Shown here: positions 53,023 through 61,962 of the stretch, piece after piece
Layout: each line of letters starts with the position of its first letter
Position numbering within the stretch: position 1 is the first letter of the stretch
Assembly: GCA_965199895.1 (NCBI GenBank)
Contig: CBDATJ010000011.1
Location: 1 to 64,000, forward strand
DNA: 64,000 nt
Direction: 5' to 3'
Origin: Bin55 sp965199895
GTDB lineage: Bacteria > Pseudomonadota > Gammaproteobacteria > Pseudomonadales > Azotimanducaceae
Notes under the pieces: model-generated
What the model saw: only the letters and a program-made list of their open reading frames with translations
Database searches by the model: none
What the model was told of the DNA's origin: nothing
Made by a program: the position numbers and the translations under genes

Positions 53023-54118
53023 GTGGGTGATTACTAGCCAATCTGCACTGGAACGTGCACTAGAGGGTGTTGGTGATGTCATTGGGTTAGACACTGAATT
53101 CAGGCGGAGAGACACGTTTTTTCCAATTCCTTGTCTGGTTCAAATCGCTTCAAAAGAAAAGCGATTTCTGATCGATCTGCAGGCACCATTGAATTTACTA
53201 CGTTTAGAAGCTCTACTGATGGACGAGACGATCACCAAGATAATGCATGCTCCCAGTGAGGATTTGGATGTTCTGCATTATCTATTTGGGGGTCAGGTCA
53301 AGAACCTCGTTGATATACAACTGGCCCACGCGTTTGCATCTGGTCAAATCTCGATCAGCTATACAGACTTGGTTTCAATATACACTGGAATTGATTACCT
53401 TAAAGATGAAGCAACCACAGTGTCTGATTGGCGAAAGCGTCCACTCACTGAAGCTCAAGTGAAATACGCCCTGAGAGATGTGGAGTATCTCGCGACAATA
53501 TGGGAAGAGCTCAAGCGTAAGTTGGATGAACTAGGTCGAAGAAGCTGGTTCGAAGAGGAAATGCAAAGTTATCGAAGTGGTTTTGCAAACTTTACACTAT
53601 CTGATGTGGATGAATCGCAGTCTCGTAGCTCCGCGAGTAAATCAAATCAAGCAACTTATTGTCGGGTACTTGAATGGAGAGAGTCATTTGCAAGAAAGAT
53701 TGATCGCCCTAGACACTGGGTCGCTCCTAAGGGTGCTTTAATCGATAGCGTTGAGAACTATCAAAGAGGTACCGAATATCTCACAAAAGCTTACCCCAAA
53801 ATGAATGCTTCGTTGATCCAAGAGAAAGTTATCCGAGCTCACAAGTCATCGAAAAGGCTGAAATCGTACAAAGTTGGAATGATGCGTACTCGACGACAAG
53901 TGTTGAATCCCAGTGAACAGAGAGCACTCAGCAAAATAAACTCTCTCTTATCTCAACTATCTGCAGAGCTGAAACTACCCGTAAGTTTGCTTGCACCCAA
54001 GCAAAAGGTCTTGTGTTGGATGAAGTCCTATCGTCAAAATCAACAACTACCAGCTTCATTTGGAAAATGGAGAGAGACCATAATGGGCAGTGAAATTCGC
54101 TCCCTATTGGAGACTTAG
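53015..54118 (+). CDS. rnd: Ribonuclease D
   Basis: A DEDD-family 3'-5' exoribonuclease of 367 residues that matures tRNA 3' ends. The exonuclease motifs are GLDTEF (Exo I), the Asp in NLVDIQLAHAF (Exo II), and YALRDVEYLATIW (Exo III, Y...D). An HRDC domain is likely in the middle (RVLEWRESFARKIDRPRHWVAPKGALIDS). TTG 53015 gives LNEWVITSQSALERAL, aligned with E. coli MNYQMITTDDALA, and is preferred; GTG 52994 would add seven unlike residues. It overlaps recR by 8 bases. Confidence 0.93.
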   Translation: MNEWVITSQSALERALEGVGDVIGLDTEFRRRDTFFPIPCLVQIASKEKRFLIDLQAPLNLLRLEALLMDETITKIMHAPSEDLDVLHYLFGGQVKNLVDIQLAHAFASGQISISYTDLVSIYTGIDYLKDEATTVSDWRKRPLTEAQVKYALRDVEYLATIWEELKRKLDELGRRSWFEEEMQSYRSGFANFTLSDVDESQSRSSASKSNQATYCRVLEWRESFARKIDRPRHWVAPKGALIDSVENYQRGTEYLTKAYPKMNASLIQEKVIRAHKSSKRLKSYKVGMMRTRRQVLNPSEQRALSKINSLLSQLSAELKLPVSLLAPKQKVLCWMKSYRQNQQLPASFGKWRETIMGSEIRSLLET

Positions 54119-54122
54119 TACC

Positions 54123-54605
54123 TTGACCCCGACAACTGAATTGCCTTTCTGGGAGACCAAGTCTCTGTCCGAAATGTCAGATGATGAATGGGAGAGCTTG
54201 TGTGATGGTTGTGCGCAATGTTGTCAACTCAAATTTTCTGACTGCACCCCTAAGGGTTACTTTGTTTCACCAGTAGTTTGCAAACTTTTGGATCTAGAAA
54301 CTTGTCAGTGTAAGCACTATGAATCTCGTCATTTCCTGGTACCGGACTGTCTTTCTATATCCGCTGAAACAGCGTCTGAGTACGACTGGCTTCCTCAAAC
54401 CTGTGCTTATCGATTACTTGCTATAGGTAAGCCTTTGGAGTCTTGGCACCCACTCATCGCCGGAAATAGAGAAGAAATGGATCGACTAGGAATCTCGGTG
54501 AAGGGACGAGTACTTTCAGAAAAGGATATTCATCCTAAAGATTTGGAAGAGCAAGTATTGCGGTGGACAACCCCAGGCAAATCCTCGGAACAGGACGAAT
54601 TTTGA
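54123..54605 (+). CDS. ycgN: YcgN-family cysteine-rich protein
   Basis: A 160-residue member of the YcgN/UPF0260 family with a CxxCxxCC-type cluster. LPFWETKSLSEMSDDEWESLCDGCAQCCQLK opens it in fragments (PFWETKSL, ESLCDGCAQCC); CKLLDLETCQCKHYESR and PDCLSI follow, then YDWLPQTCAYRLLAIGKPLESWHPL, the same as E. coli YcgN in order. Function unproven; the cysteines suggest metal binding. TTG 54123, 4 bases after the rnd stop, is chosen because the conserved part begins just after it. Confidence 0.9.
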   Translation: MTPTTELPFWETKSLSEMSDDEWESLCDGCAQCCQLKFSDCTPKGYFVSPVVCKLLDLETCQCKHYESRHFLVPDCLSISAETASEYDWLPQTCAYRLLAIGKPLESWHPLIAGNREEMDRLGISVKGRVLSEKDIHPKDLEEQVLRWTTPGKSSEQDEF

Positions 54606-54614
54606 ACACGAATT

Positions 54615-54953
54615 ATGGGATATTTGTTAGCGTGGTTCGTAGCTATAGCGTGTACGCTGATTCTCTCTGGGCTTGTGTGGTGGGCACTCAAGAAGTGGCC
54701 ACTCGTTGCACTTTGGGTCATTGCACTTGGAAGTTTTTGGGCACTCTGTCCTTGGAAATACGATGGGGAAAACTATGCACCGCTCTTCATTGTGGTACTG
54801 TTCACGGGGTTCTTGGAGCCAGGTAAAAACCCAGCTACCCCAGCAGCGTTTGGATTTCTGATCAGCATGGCGATCTGTTTGGTTATTGTGGGTTATGTAC
54901 TGTTTGCTGGAGCAAGAAAATTAAAACGAAAGGCGAAAAATAATGTATTTTGA
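54615..54953 (+). CDS. Small multi-span membrane protein, unknown
   Basis: A 112-residue hydrophobic protein with about three helices (residues 4-24, 28-47 and 80-102) and a basic C-terminus (RKLKRKAKN). No family is recognised with certainty. It starts at ATG 54615, 9 bases after ycgN, and overlaps the MoxR-type gene by 11 bases, so it is translated with its neighbours and probably works with them in the envelope. Confidence 0.7.
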   Translation: MGYLLAWFVAIACTLILSGLVWWALKKWPLVALWVIALGSFWALCPWKYDGENYAPLFIVVLFTGFLEPGKNPATPAAFGFLISMAICLVIVGYVLFAGARKLKRKAKNNVF

Positions 54954-55794
54954 TAGCACCGAGAGTTACCTATCGACTTCTGAGCTGAGTATGGCTGTGA
55001 ATGCTGCGATCAAGTTAGAACGACCTTTACTCCTCAAAGGTGAGCCAGGTACGGGTAAGACAGTTTTAGCAGCAGAAATTGCACGTTCACTGGAGTGTCC
55101 CTTGATAGAGTGGCACATCAAGTCTCAAACAAAAGCTACTCAAGGTCTCTACGAGTACGATGCGATTACCAGACTGCGAGATGGACAACTCGGTGATGAA
55201 CGAGTAAAGGATGTTCGAAACTACATCAAACCAGGTAAGTTGTGGGAAGCATTCACTTCAGATCTACGCGTAGTACTCCTAATCGATGAGATAGACAAGG
55301 CAGATATTGAGTTCCCGAACGACCTGCTACAAGAGTTGGATCGGATGGAGTTCTTCGTTTATGAAACCTGTGAAACCATCGGTGCGAAGCATCGTCCCAT
55401 CGTGATCATAACATCCAACAACGAAAAGGATTTACCCGATGCTTTTTTGAGGCGGTGTTTCTTCCACTACATCAGCTTTCCTGATCGAGACACCATGGAA
55501 CAGATTTTGGAATTGCACTTTCCCAAGCTGAAATCTCATTTGGTTCAAGAAGCCTTGGAGATATTCTTCAAAATACGAGAGGTTGCTGGATTACGCAAGA
55601 GACCCTCGACTTCAGAGTTGATTGATTGGTTGAAACTGATCATGGCAGATGACATTCCTGAAGACATTCTTCAGTCCCGAGATAAGTCGAAAGCGATTCC
55701 TCCGCTCTATGGCGCCCTGATCAAGAATGAACAAGATGTAGAGTTACTCGAACGACTAGTTTTTGTTGACAGACGTAGCTCATCTACTTCGTAG
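54943..55794 (+). CDS. MoxR-family AAA+ ATPase
   Basis: A 283-residue AAA+ protein. Walker A is LKGEPGTGKTVLA (residues 25-37), Walker B LLIDEIDKAD, sensor 1 VIITSNNEKDLPDAFLRRCFF. It belongs to the MoxR-type group that is coded beside von Willebrand factor A proteins and acts as a chaperone for cofactor insertion or complex assembly. Its partner gene follows after 14 bases. Although MoxR/CoxD ATPases and VWA/CoxE proteins serve molybdenum hydroxylases in other bacteria, the molybdoenzyme in this window is 25 kb away. Confidence 0.9.
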   Translation: MYFDSTESYLSTSELSMAVNAAIKLERPLLLKGEPGTGKTVLAAEIARSLECPLIEWHIKSQTKATQGLYEYDAITRLRDGQLGDERVKDVRNYIKPGKLWEAFTSDLRVVLLIDEIDKADIEFPNDLLQELDRMEFFVYETCETIGAKHRPIVIITSNNEKDLPDAFLRRCFFHYISFPDRDTMEQILELHFPKLKSHLVQEALEIFFKIREVAGLRKRPSTSELIDWLKLIMADDIPEDILQSRDKSKAIPPLYGALIKNEQDVELLERLVFVDRRSSSTS

Positions 55795-55808
55795 GTTCAA
55801 ACTGACCG

Positions 55809-56930
55809 ATGCTGGTTGGCTTCTTTCACACTCTGCGAAGATACTTCGTTCCGGTTTCTTTGCGAGAATTGCTTGATTTACTACGAGCTATGGAGCATCG
55901 GATTGTGTTTTCAGATCTTGACGAGTTTTACTTGCTCAGTCGTACCTGTTTGGTCAAAGACGAGAAACACTATGATCGATTTGATCGGGCATTTAGTGCA
56001 TATTTCCAAGGTGGAGACAAATCAGAAGCAATACTCTTTGCACTGATCCCTGATAAATGGTTGTATGAAGAGATTAAGAAACTGCTCTCGAAAGAAGATA
56101 TTGAGAACTTTCACACTTTAGGAGATCTTGAAAAACTCTTGACTTCCGCACCAAATGTTTCCGGTACAGAACAACAATCCGAGGATTCACAAACTGTACC
56201 TGGTAATGAGCCTAGTAATCGAACTGAACGTGGGCAACATCGACGATGGGATCGTCGCCGATATCGCAACTTGGACGATTCTGTCCAATTAGGAACTCGA
56301 AACCTTCAGCTTGCTTTGAGGAGGCTACGCCGATTCACTCGATTGGGAGCTCACACTGAAATCGATTTAGATGAAACAATCCGGTCTACCGCACACAATG
56401 GCGGACTGTTGGATCTGAAAGAGCGACCCGAGCGTAGCAATCAGCTCAATGTGATTGCCTTATTCGATATAGGTGGTTCTATGGATGGACATGTGAGAAC
56501 GTGCGAACAGTTGTTTACTGCAAGTCGTAACGAGTTTAAGCGACTAAACTGTTTCTATTTCCACAATTTCCTGTATCAGTCTGTTTGGAAGGACAACAGA
56601 AGACGGTTCAGTGAACGAATGCCTACGTGGGAGATCATTCGTAAATTTAAACCTGATACTAGAGTGTTATTTGTCGGTGATGCGACCATGGCACCCTATG
56701 AAATTACCCACACTGGGGGAAGTGTGGAATACTGGAACGAGGAGCCAGGAGCGGTATGGATGGCTCGATTTGCCCAACAGTTTGAGCACTTGGTGTGGAT
56801 CAATCCCACACCTCAAGATTCGTGGGAGTACTTCACCTCAGTGGAAATGGTTCGTAAGCTTGTGGACGGGAGGATGTTCCCAATGACCATTAGAGGTTTG
56901 GAGGAAGCGATGAAGAGATTATCCCGCTAA
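55809..56930 (+). CDS. VWA domain (CoxE-like) protein
   Basis: A 373-residue cytosolic protein. Residues 1-130 are a helical CoxE-type N-part, 135-180 a polar linker, and 215-370 a von Willebrand A fold. Its metal site reads DIGGSMDGH instead of DxSxS, the first Ser being Gly, a form I associate with this subfamily. NEFKRLNCFYFHNFLYQSVW and TRVLFVGDATMAPYEI match the same family. It works with the upstream AAA+ ATPase. The pair plus the small membrane protein make one operon with ycgN by spacing. Confidence 0.88.
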   Translation: MLVGFFHTLRRYFVPVSLRELLDLLRAMEHRIVFSDLDEFYLLSRTCLVKDEKHYDRFDRAFSAYFQGGDKSEAILFALIPDKWLYEEIKKLLSKEDIENFHTLGDLEKLLTSAPNVSGTEQQSEDSQTVPGNEPSNRTERGQHRRWDRRRYRNLDDSVQLGTRNLQLALRRLRRFTRLGAHTEIDLDETIRSTAHNGGLLDLKERPERSNQLNVIALFDIGGSMDGHVRTCEQLFTASRNEFKRLNCFYFHNFLYQSVWKDNRRRFSERMPTWEIIRKFKPDTRVLFVGDATMAPYEITHTGGSVEYWNEEPGAVWMARFAQQFEHLVWINPTPQDSWEYFTSVEMVRKLVDGRMFPMTIRGLEEAMKRLSR

Positions 56931-57634
56931 AGATCCCCACTATTCACATCAGCTGGCTTGCTCATTGAACTTTCCTAAATAAGGATTTTTTGAGTTTCGG
57001 AGACAATGCCGCCCTGTTCACCGACTTTAGCTAAATCTCTTGATCTCGTTTGCAGCTTGTTTCAGCTCTGCATCATCAGTTCGTATTTTCTGACATGCTG
57101 AGAAGTTCCTGATTTTCAGACTTTCGGTTGTTTTTCCTCTCGTTGAGTCTGTTTCCTAATACGAGTACAACTGAAGCGGTCAAGAAATGAACACAAGAGG
57201 GGTTTCAAGTAGTTTCTTCGATGTTGTCTCCTTAATTTTTGTTCTGAGTACACAGGATATACTCAATTCGTACAGTAATTTATCTAGTGTTTAATAAGGT
57301 GTTAAGTGATTTCGAAGGTACTGTTTAATACTCTAGTGTGCCTTAGATAGCTGTTATCTGATGGGTACTCGACTGACGAAAAGGGAGTCGTTTTAGTTGA
57401 TGTTAGAATGGTTTGGGTCATTAGTCACATAATTCAGGTCTAGCGAAGTTCCTTCGATGTGTTAAATTGAGGACGTTGAAACCCAAGCAGGACATTCCAT
57501 TGTCGAAACACTCAGTTCACATGTATCCAGAGTCAATCATTCGCATTTTCTAAGTTCCTAATGTCCAATACTACGAGCAAGATGTAGACGGACGCTCCTC
57601 AATATCTTGTAATGTATTGTGCCCTTGATAAAGA
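56931..57634 (+). other. 704-base region before hrpA, no gene seen
   Basis: No gene or RNA is recognised. Stops are dense in all frames; the longest short ORF (57187, 35 codons) has no ribosome site. The composition (T-rich, with degenerate codon-like patches) could be decayed coding sequence. hrpA's promoter must lie here or just upstream of 57635, but no clean -35/-10 pair stands out. Confidence 0.4.
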
Positions 57635-60600
57635 GTGAGAAAGAGTGTAACAGTGGATCAAATAAACCGGACAAGGGGTGATTTTTCACTACCAAAAATC
57701 TCTTACCAGCACGATCTGCCGATCATTAAAGCATTGCCGGAAATAGAGCAACAGTTAAAAACAAAGCAGGTCTTGATCGTAGCTGGAGAGACAGGATCCG
57801 GGAAGACTACTCAGTTACCTTTGGCTTGTCTGAAAACAGGTTTTGGACTAAAGGGCATGATTGGTCACACTCAACCAAGACGACTAGCTGCAAGAAGTGT
57901 TGCAGATAGGGTGGCTGATCAACTAAACATTCCTCTTGGTCGTGAAGTGGGTTATGCGGTCAGATTTGAAGACCGGGTGAGTCCAAACACAATCGTGAAA
58001 GTTTTGACTGATGGCTTGCTCCTCAATGAAATCAGATCAGACCGGGCTCTTAATGCTTACGAAGTCATCATTTTGGACGAAGCTCATGAACGGAGCCTAA
58101 ACATTGACTTTTTGTTGGGATACCTCAAAAAAGTACTCAAGCGTAGACCAAAGTTTCGAGTTATTGTGACCAGTGCAACCATTGATGTCGATTCACTGTC
58201 TGCGTTTTTTGGAAACGCGCCCGTCATTAAGGTCGAGGGTCGATCTTATCCTGTGGAAGTTCGTTATCGTCCACCAGAAGAAAACGTAGAGTCTTGTGTT
58301 GAATGGTGCATGGAAGAGATTGAAGCAGAACCACCTTCTAGTGTTCAAGATCTGCTTGTGTTTTTGCCTGGTGAACGAGAAATTCTCAAGTGGGCCCAGT
58401 GGTTTAGGAGAAAGTATGGGACCCGTTATGAAGTATTGCCTCTCTATGCACGACTACCCACCAAAGAGCAACGGAAGATCTTTTCGTCTTCCTCAAGAAG
58501 GCGTATCTTGTTGTCAACTAATGTAGCTGAGACCAGCCTCACTGTTCCAAACATTCGCTATGTGATCGACTTTGGTGACGCAAGAATCAGTCGGTACAGT
58601 CCACACTCCAGAATACAAAGATTACCAATAGAACGCATCTCACAAGCAAGTGCACAACAACGGGCGGGTCGTTGTGGTCGATTAGCTCCCGGAATTTGTT
58701 ATCGTTTATACGACGAAAAGGATTTTGTTGGACGGGATCGATATACGCCACCAGAAATTCGACGAACCAACCTCGCAGCTGTGATCTTACAAATGAAAGT
58801 GTTTCGCTACGGTGCTGTAGAGAAATTTCCATTTCTTGATCCACCTAACGAGAGAATGATCCAATCAGCCTATCGTGTTCTACACGAATTGGGGGCACTG
58901 GAGCACAATCATATCACGGAACTAGGGCGAAAGATGGTCTTATTTCCGGTTGATCCTCGATTAGCACGGATGATCATTCAAGCAGATAAACAAAGGGCAC
59001 TCGCTGAAGTGTTGGTTATCGTTTCTGCATTAGCAGTCCAAAGTCCTCTGCTCCGACCAGTGGACCACAAACAAACTGCAGATCAAGCACATCGACAATT
59101 TAGAGACTCAAAATCTGACTTCTTGACGTTTGTGAGGCTATGGGAATGGGCTGAAGAGTTGCGTCATCGAGTGACTCGTCGCATGTTCCGAACTTCTCTA
59201 GAGAAATTATTTATTTCTCCCCAACGCTATGGAGAGTGGAGAGCGCTTCATCGTCAATTGCTGCTAACCTGCCATAGAGTGGGTATGCGACTCAATCGAA
59301 ACGAAGCAGCATTTGAAGACATCCATAAATCCATACTTGCTGGGTCTCTAGGATTTATTGGGGTGCACACCGATACTGACTCCTACCAAGGAGCTAGGAA
59401 TCTAAAGTTTCGATTGTTTCCTGGTTCAGTGCTAGCTAAGCGCAAACCCAAGTGGGTGGTTGCATCAGAGATTGTGGAAACCTCGAATACATTTGCACGA
59501 TGTTTGTCAGAAATCAAACCACAATGGATTGAACCGTTTGCTCAATCTGTTGTTAAACGAAGGGTTCACAGTCCCTATTGGGACGAACGGCGCAACGAAG
59601 CAATGGCTCTACTTGATGTGACACTCTATGGATTACCGTTAATCCAAGGACGACGTGTTCGATTAGCCGAACATGATCTTCATGAAGCTGGGAGACTCTT
59701 TCTTTTACATGGAGTGGTCTCTACTGACGGAGTGATTGCGATCAAAGAAGTGAAGGCAAACCGAGAATTGGTGATATCAACTAGAGAGACACAAGCGAAA
59801 ATTCGACGAATGGGATTAGTGGCTAGCGATGAGAAATTAGTCGACTTCTACAGAGATCGTGTCCCCGAAACAGTAGTGAACCAGAAGAGTTTTCGCATTT
59901 GGTACAAAGAAACGGGGAAGGGTAAACGAGCACAGCTAAGGATGACAGAATCAGATATCCTCCTTAAAGAACCTGTGTATTTGCGAAGAGGTGCCTTTCC
60001 TGCAGAGCTGGATTTTGGGGGTAGAACGTTTCCTTTGCAGTACAAATTTGCACCTGGGCATGCAGATGATGGTGTTTCGCTTCGAGTGCCACTTTCCGAA
60101 CTCTATCGGGTCGTTGAACGAGAGTTGGAATGGTCGATTCCAGGTTACTTTGAAGAGCTGTGTGAATCTCTATTGCGGGGACTCCCGAAGGGTACACGAA
60201 AGCAACTCAATCCAATAGCAGACCATGTAGAAGAACTAGTACCAACGATTTTGGATCATGAAGACTACCGGTCTAGCGCTTTCAATAGTACTTTGTCGAG
60301 TCGAATTCGAGCGTTGTTTGGAGTCGAAATTTCGCCTGATGCTTGGGATTATTCCAAATTACCCCTACATCTCAAGTTAAACATCCAAGTAGTGGATGGC
60401 AACGGTACCGTGATTTCCCAATCCAGAGACCTCGTTAGCCTAAAGGAAGAAGTTAATCATCTGATCGATAGCAAATTGGACGACAATTTCATGAAGGAGT
60501 ACGAGCTAGAAGAGTTGACAGAGTACCCAAAACAAGGAATCTTGGAACGTGTAGAAGTCACTAGCACTGCTGGTCCGGTAACTCTGTTTCCAGTTTTGGT

Positions 60601-61378
60601 TGATGAAGAGTCTAGTGTGGCTCTTCGCATGCAAATCGATGAAGTGAACCAGGAACGCACCACGATACGTGGGTTGTCTAGACTCATCTTGCTGTTAGAG
60701 AGGCAGTCAGTAAAGTATCTCCGCTCTCAATTCCAAAAGGACAAAGTGCTACGTTTACAACAATTGAGCGAGGGTAGCCAAAACAACTTACGTGAAGCAA
60801 TCTTGCTCACTGCCGCACGACGAACGTTCCTTCAATCCACGTCAATCCCTCGTTCAGTCAGTGAATTTAATCATTTGATTCATGATCGACGTAATCACTT
60901 TGTGCCCAGTGCCATAGACCTCATCAATCTAGTTTCAGATCTTCTGAAAGTGAGACAGCAAATTGCACTCTCTATAGAACAGCTCAATTCACCCAGTTTG
61001 GCAGAGTCCCGCAAAGACATAGAACACCTGCTGCAACAACTCTTCCCTACAGACTTTCCATATTCGTGCAACGATGCTCGACTTAGAGATTTCCCTCGCT
61101 ACCTTGACGCGTTACAACATCGAGTAGCCCAGATCACAGGGAGAGCGCTCAAAGATCTCAACGCAACCAAAAAAATCGGTTACTGGCAGCATCGTTGGGA
61201 GTCTTTGGATAGAACAAGAACGGACTCTGTGGTGTTAGAAGAACTGTTTCATTTACTCCAAGAGTACCGAATCGCCTTATTCTGTCCGACGATGAAGACT
61301 AGGGTGAAAGTTTCCAGTAAGCGATTGGATCGCGCATTTTCAGCTGTTATTCGCGGAGGTGAATCTGCGTCTCAATAG
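57635..61378 (+). CDS. hrpA: ATP-dependent RNA helicase HrpA
   Basis: A 1247-residue DEAH-box helicase. Motif I is GETGSGKTTQLP, Ia HTQPRRLAARSVA, II DEAHERSLN, III TSATIDVDSLS, V STNVAETSLTVPNIRYVID, and VI QRAGRCGR. OB-fold and DUF3418-type regions follow (about residue 700 to 1247), as in E. coli HrpA (1300). HrpA remodels RNA and in E. coli helps rescue stalled ribosomes. GTG 57635 is used; GTG 57653 is an alternative. It is monocistronic. Confidence 0.93.
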   Translation: MRKSVTVDQINRTRGDFSLPKISYQHDLPIIKALPEIEQQLKTKQVLIVAGETGSGKTTQLPLACLKTGFGLKGMIGHTQPRRLAARSVADRVADQLNIPLGREVGYAVRFEDRVSPNTIVKVLTDGLLLNEIRSDRALNAYEVIILDEAHERSLNIDFLLGYLKKVLKRRPKFRVIVTSATIDVDSLSAFFGNAPVIKVEGRSYPVEVRYRPPEENVESCVEWCMEEIEAEPPSSVQDLLVFLPGEREILKWAQWFRRKYGTRYEVLPLYARLPTKEQRKIFSSSSRRRILLSTNVAETSLTVPNIRYVIDFGDARISRYSPHSRIQRLPIERISQASAQQRAGRCGRLAPGICYRLYDEKDFVGRDRYTPPEIRRTNLAAVILQMKVFRYGAVEKFPFLDPPNERMIQSAYRVLHELGALEHNHITELGRKMVLFPVDPRLARMIIQADKQRALAEVLVIVSALAVQSPLLRPVDHKQTADQAHRQFRDSKSDFLTFVRLWEWAEELRHRVTRRMFRTSLEKLFISPQRYGEWRALHRQLLLTCHRVGMRLNRNEAAFEDIHKSILAGSLGFIGVHTDTDSYQGARNLKFRLFPGSVLAKRKPKWVVASEIVETSNTFARCLSEIKPQWIEPFAQSVVKRRVHSPYWDERRNEAMALLDVTLYGLPLIQGRRVRLAEHDLHEAGRLFLLHGVVSTDGVIAIKEVKANRELVISTRETQAKIRRMGLVASDEKLVDFYRDRVPETVVNQKSFRIWYKETGKGKRAQLRMTESDILLKEPVYLRRGAFPAELDFGGRTFPLQYKFAPGHADDGVSLRVPLSELYRVVERELEWSIPGYFEELCESLLRGLPKGTRKQLNPIADHVEELVPTILDHEDYRSSAFNSTLSSRIRALFGVEISPDAWDYSKLPLHLKLNIQVVDGNGTVISQSRDLVSLKEEVNHLIDSKLDDNFMKEYELEELTEYPKQGILERVEVTSTAGPVTLFPVLVDEESSVALRMQIDEVNQERTTIRGLSRLILLLERQSVKYLRSQFQKDKVLRLQQLSEGSQNNLREAILLTAARRTFLQSTSIPRSVSEFNHLIHDRRNHFVPSAIDLINLVSDLLKVRQQIALSIEQLNSPSLAESRKDIEHLLQQLFPTDFPYSCNDARLRDFPRYLDALQHRVAQITGRALKDLNATKKIGYWQHRWESLDRTRTDSVVLEELFHLLQEYRIALFCPTMKTRVKVSSKRLDRAFSAVIRGGESASQ

Positions 61379-61455
61379 CCGTTTTGAGCCACCCAATCAT
61401 GCGCTGAACCGCAATCCGAAAAATTGAGAAAAAATGTAGGGATTCTTGAGGAATT

Positions 61456-61474
61456 ATTTGTAATTATCATTGTC
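61456..61474. promoter_or_regulatory. Fur-box-like site upstream of the HvfA-like precursor gene
   Basis: Read on the minus strand GACAATGATAATTACAAAT agrees with the 19-base Fur consensus (GATAATGATAATCATTATC) at 13 positions, including the core AATGATAAT. It overlaps a candidate -35 (TTGTCA, 61470-61475), with TAATAC 16 bases on, about 80 bases before the precursor ATG. Metal control by Fur is inferred. Confidence 0.5.
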
Positions 61475-61554
61475 ATATGAAACAACAGGCGTAATACGAC
61501 TTTACTTCTAGTGGATTCTGTTGCGTCAACCGTAATCTAATTGAGGATATTTCC

Positions 61555-61872
61555 ATGCAAATTCGCAATAGCAAATCCGCAATCGTTGGTATTGGCTCTT
61601 TCATGGCCGCTTCATTGGGTGTTTCACTCAGTGCATCGACTGATGAAGACGCAACCGAAATGTTTGTTGCTAACAGTCTAGACGAACTCAACCCATTTAC
61701 TGCAGACGACGAAGGCTCGTGTGGTGAAGGTAAATGTGGCGAAGGTGACGAAGACAGCGACGACGAAGACGGCGACGACGAAGGTGAATGCGGCGAAGGT
61801 GAATGCGGCGAAGGTGAATGCGGCGAAGAAGGTGAAGACGAAGAAGAAGAAGAAGAGTCTACTGAAGAGTAA
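61555..61872 (+). CDS. hvfA: HvfA/bufferin-like RiPP precursor with five EGxCG motifs
   Basis: A 105-residue secreted, acidic peptide. Residues 1-28 read as a Sec signal peptide (basic NSK, then AIVGIGSFMAASLGVSL, cleavage near SAS-TD). The mature part has five Cys only, all in EGxCG pentapeptides: EGSCG (53-57), EGKCG (58-62), and EGECG three times (76-90), set in Asp/Glu-rich sequence. EGKCG is the motif described for HvfA of Haemophilus, whose cysteines become oxazolone/thioamide groups and bind copper. The next two genes encode the modifying enzymes. GAGG sits 9 bases before ATG 61555. Naming by motif and context; no homolog search was possible. Confidence 0.85.
   Translation: MQIRNSKSAIVGIGSFMAASLGVSLSASTDEDATEMFVANSLDELNPFTADDEGSCGEGKCGEGDEDSDDEDGDDEGECGEGECGEGECGEEGEDEEEEEESTEE
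61783..61827 (+). repeat. Three perfect 15-bp tandem repeats encoding EGECG-type core motifs
   Basis: GGTGAATGCGGCGAA occurs three times back to back (61783-61797, 61798-61812, 61813-61827) with no mismatch, each giving GECGE. Identity at the DNA level, including third positions, suggests recent unit duplication, so repeat number may vary between strains. Confidence 0.95.
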
Positions 61873-61910
61873 TCACTGCGCATAAGCTAAGCAGCTTTAT
61901 CGTAATTGTG

Positions 61911-61949
61911 ATGCCGCGGTCCCGCTGAAACGAGTCCGCGGCATTTTTT
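61911..61949 (+). terminator. Strong intrinsic terminator between precursor and maturase genes
   Basis: ATGCCGCGG (61911-61919) and CCGCGGCAT (61936-61944) form a perfect 9-bp GC-rich stem, closed by a 16-base loop and followed by TTTTTT (61944-61949). It lies 38 bases after the precursor stop and 14 before the maturase start. Partial read-through would give a high precursor-to-enzyme ratio. Confidence 0.88.
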
Positions 61950-61962
61950 GCATTTTTGAGAA

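Noticed and set aside
61473..61883. 136-codon minus-strand ORF, Ser/Pro/His-rich
   Set aside because: It is the complement of the GAA/GAC/GGC-rich repeats of the RiPP precursor; composition follows from the repeat and no ribosome site is present.
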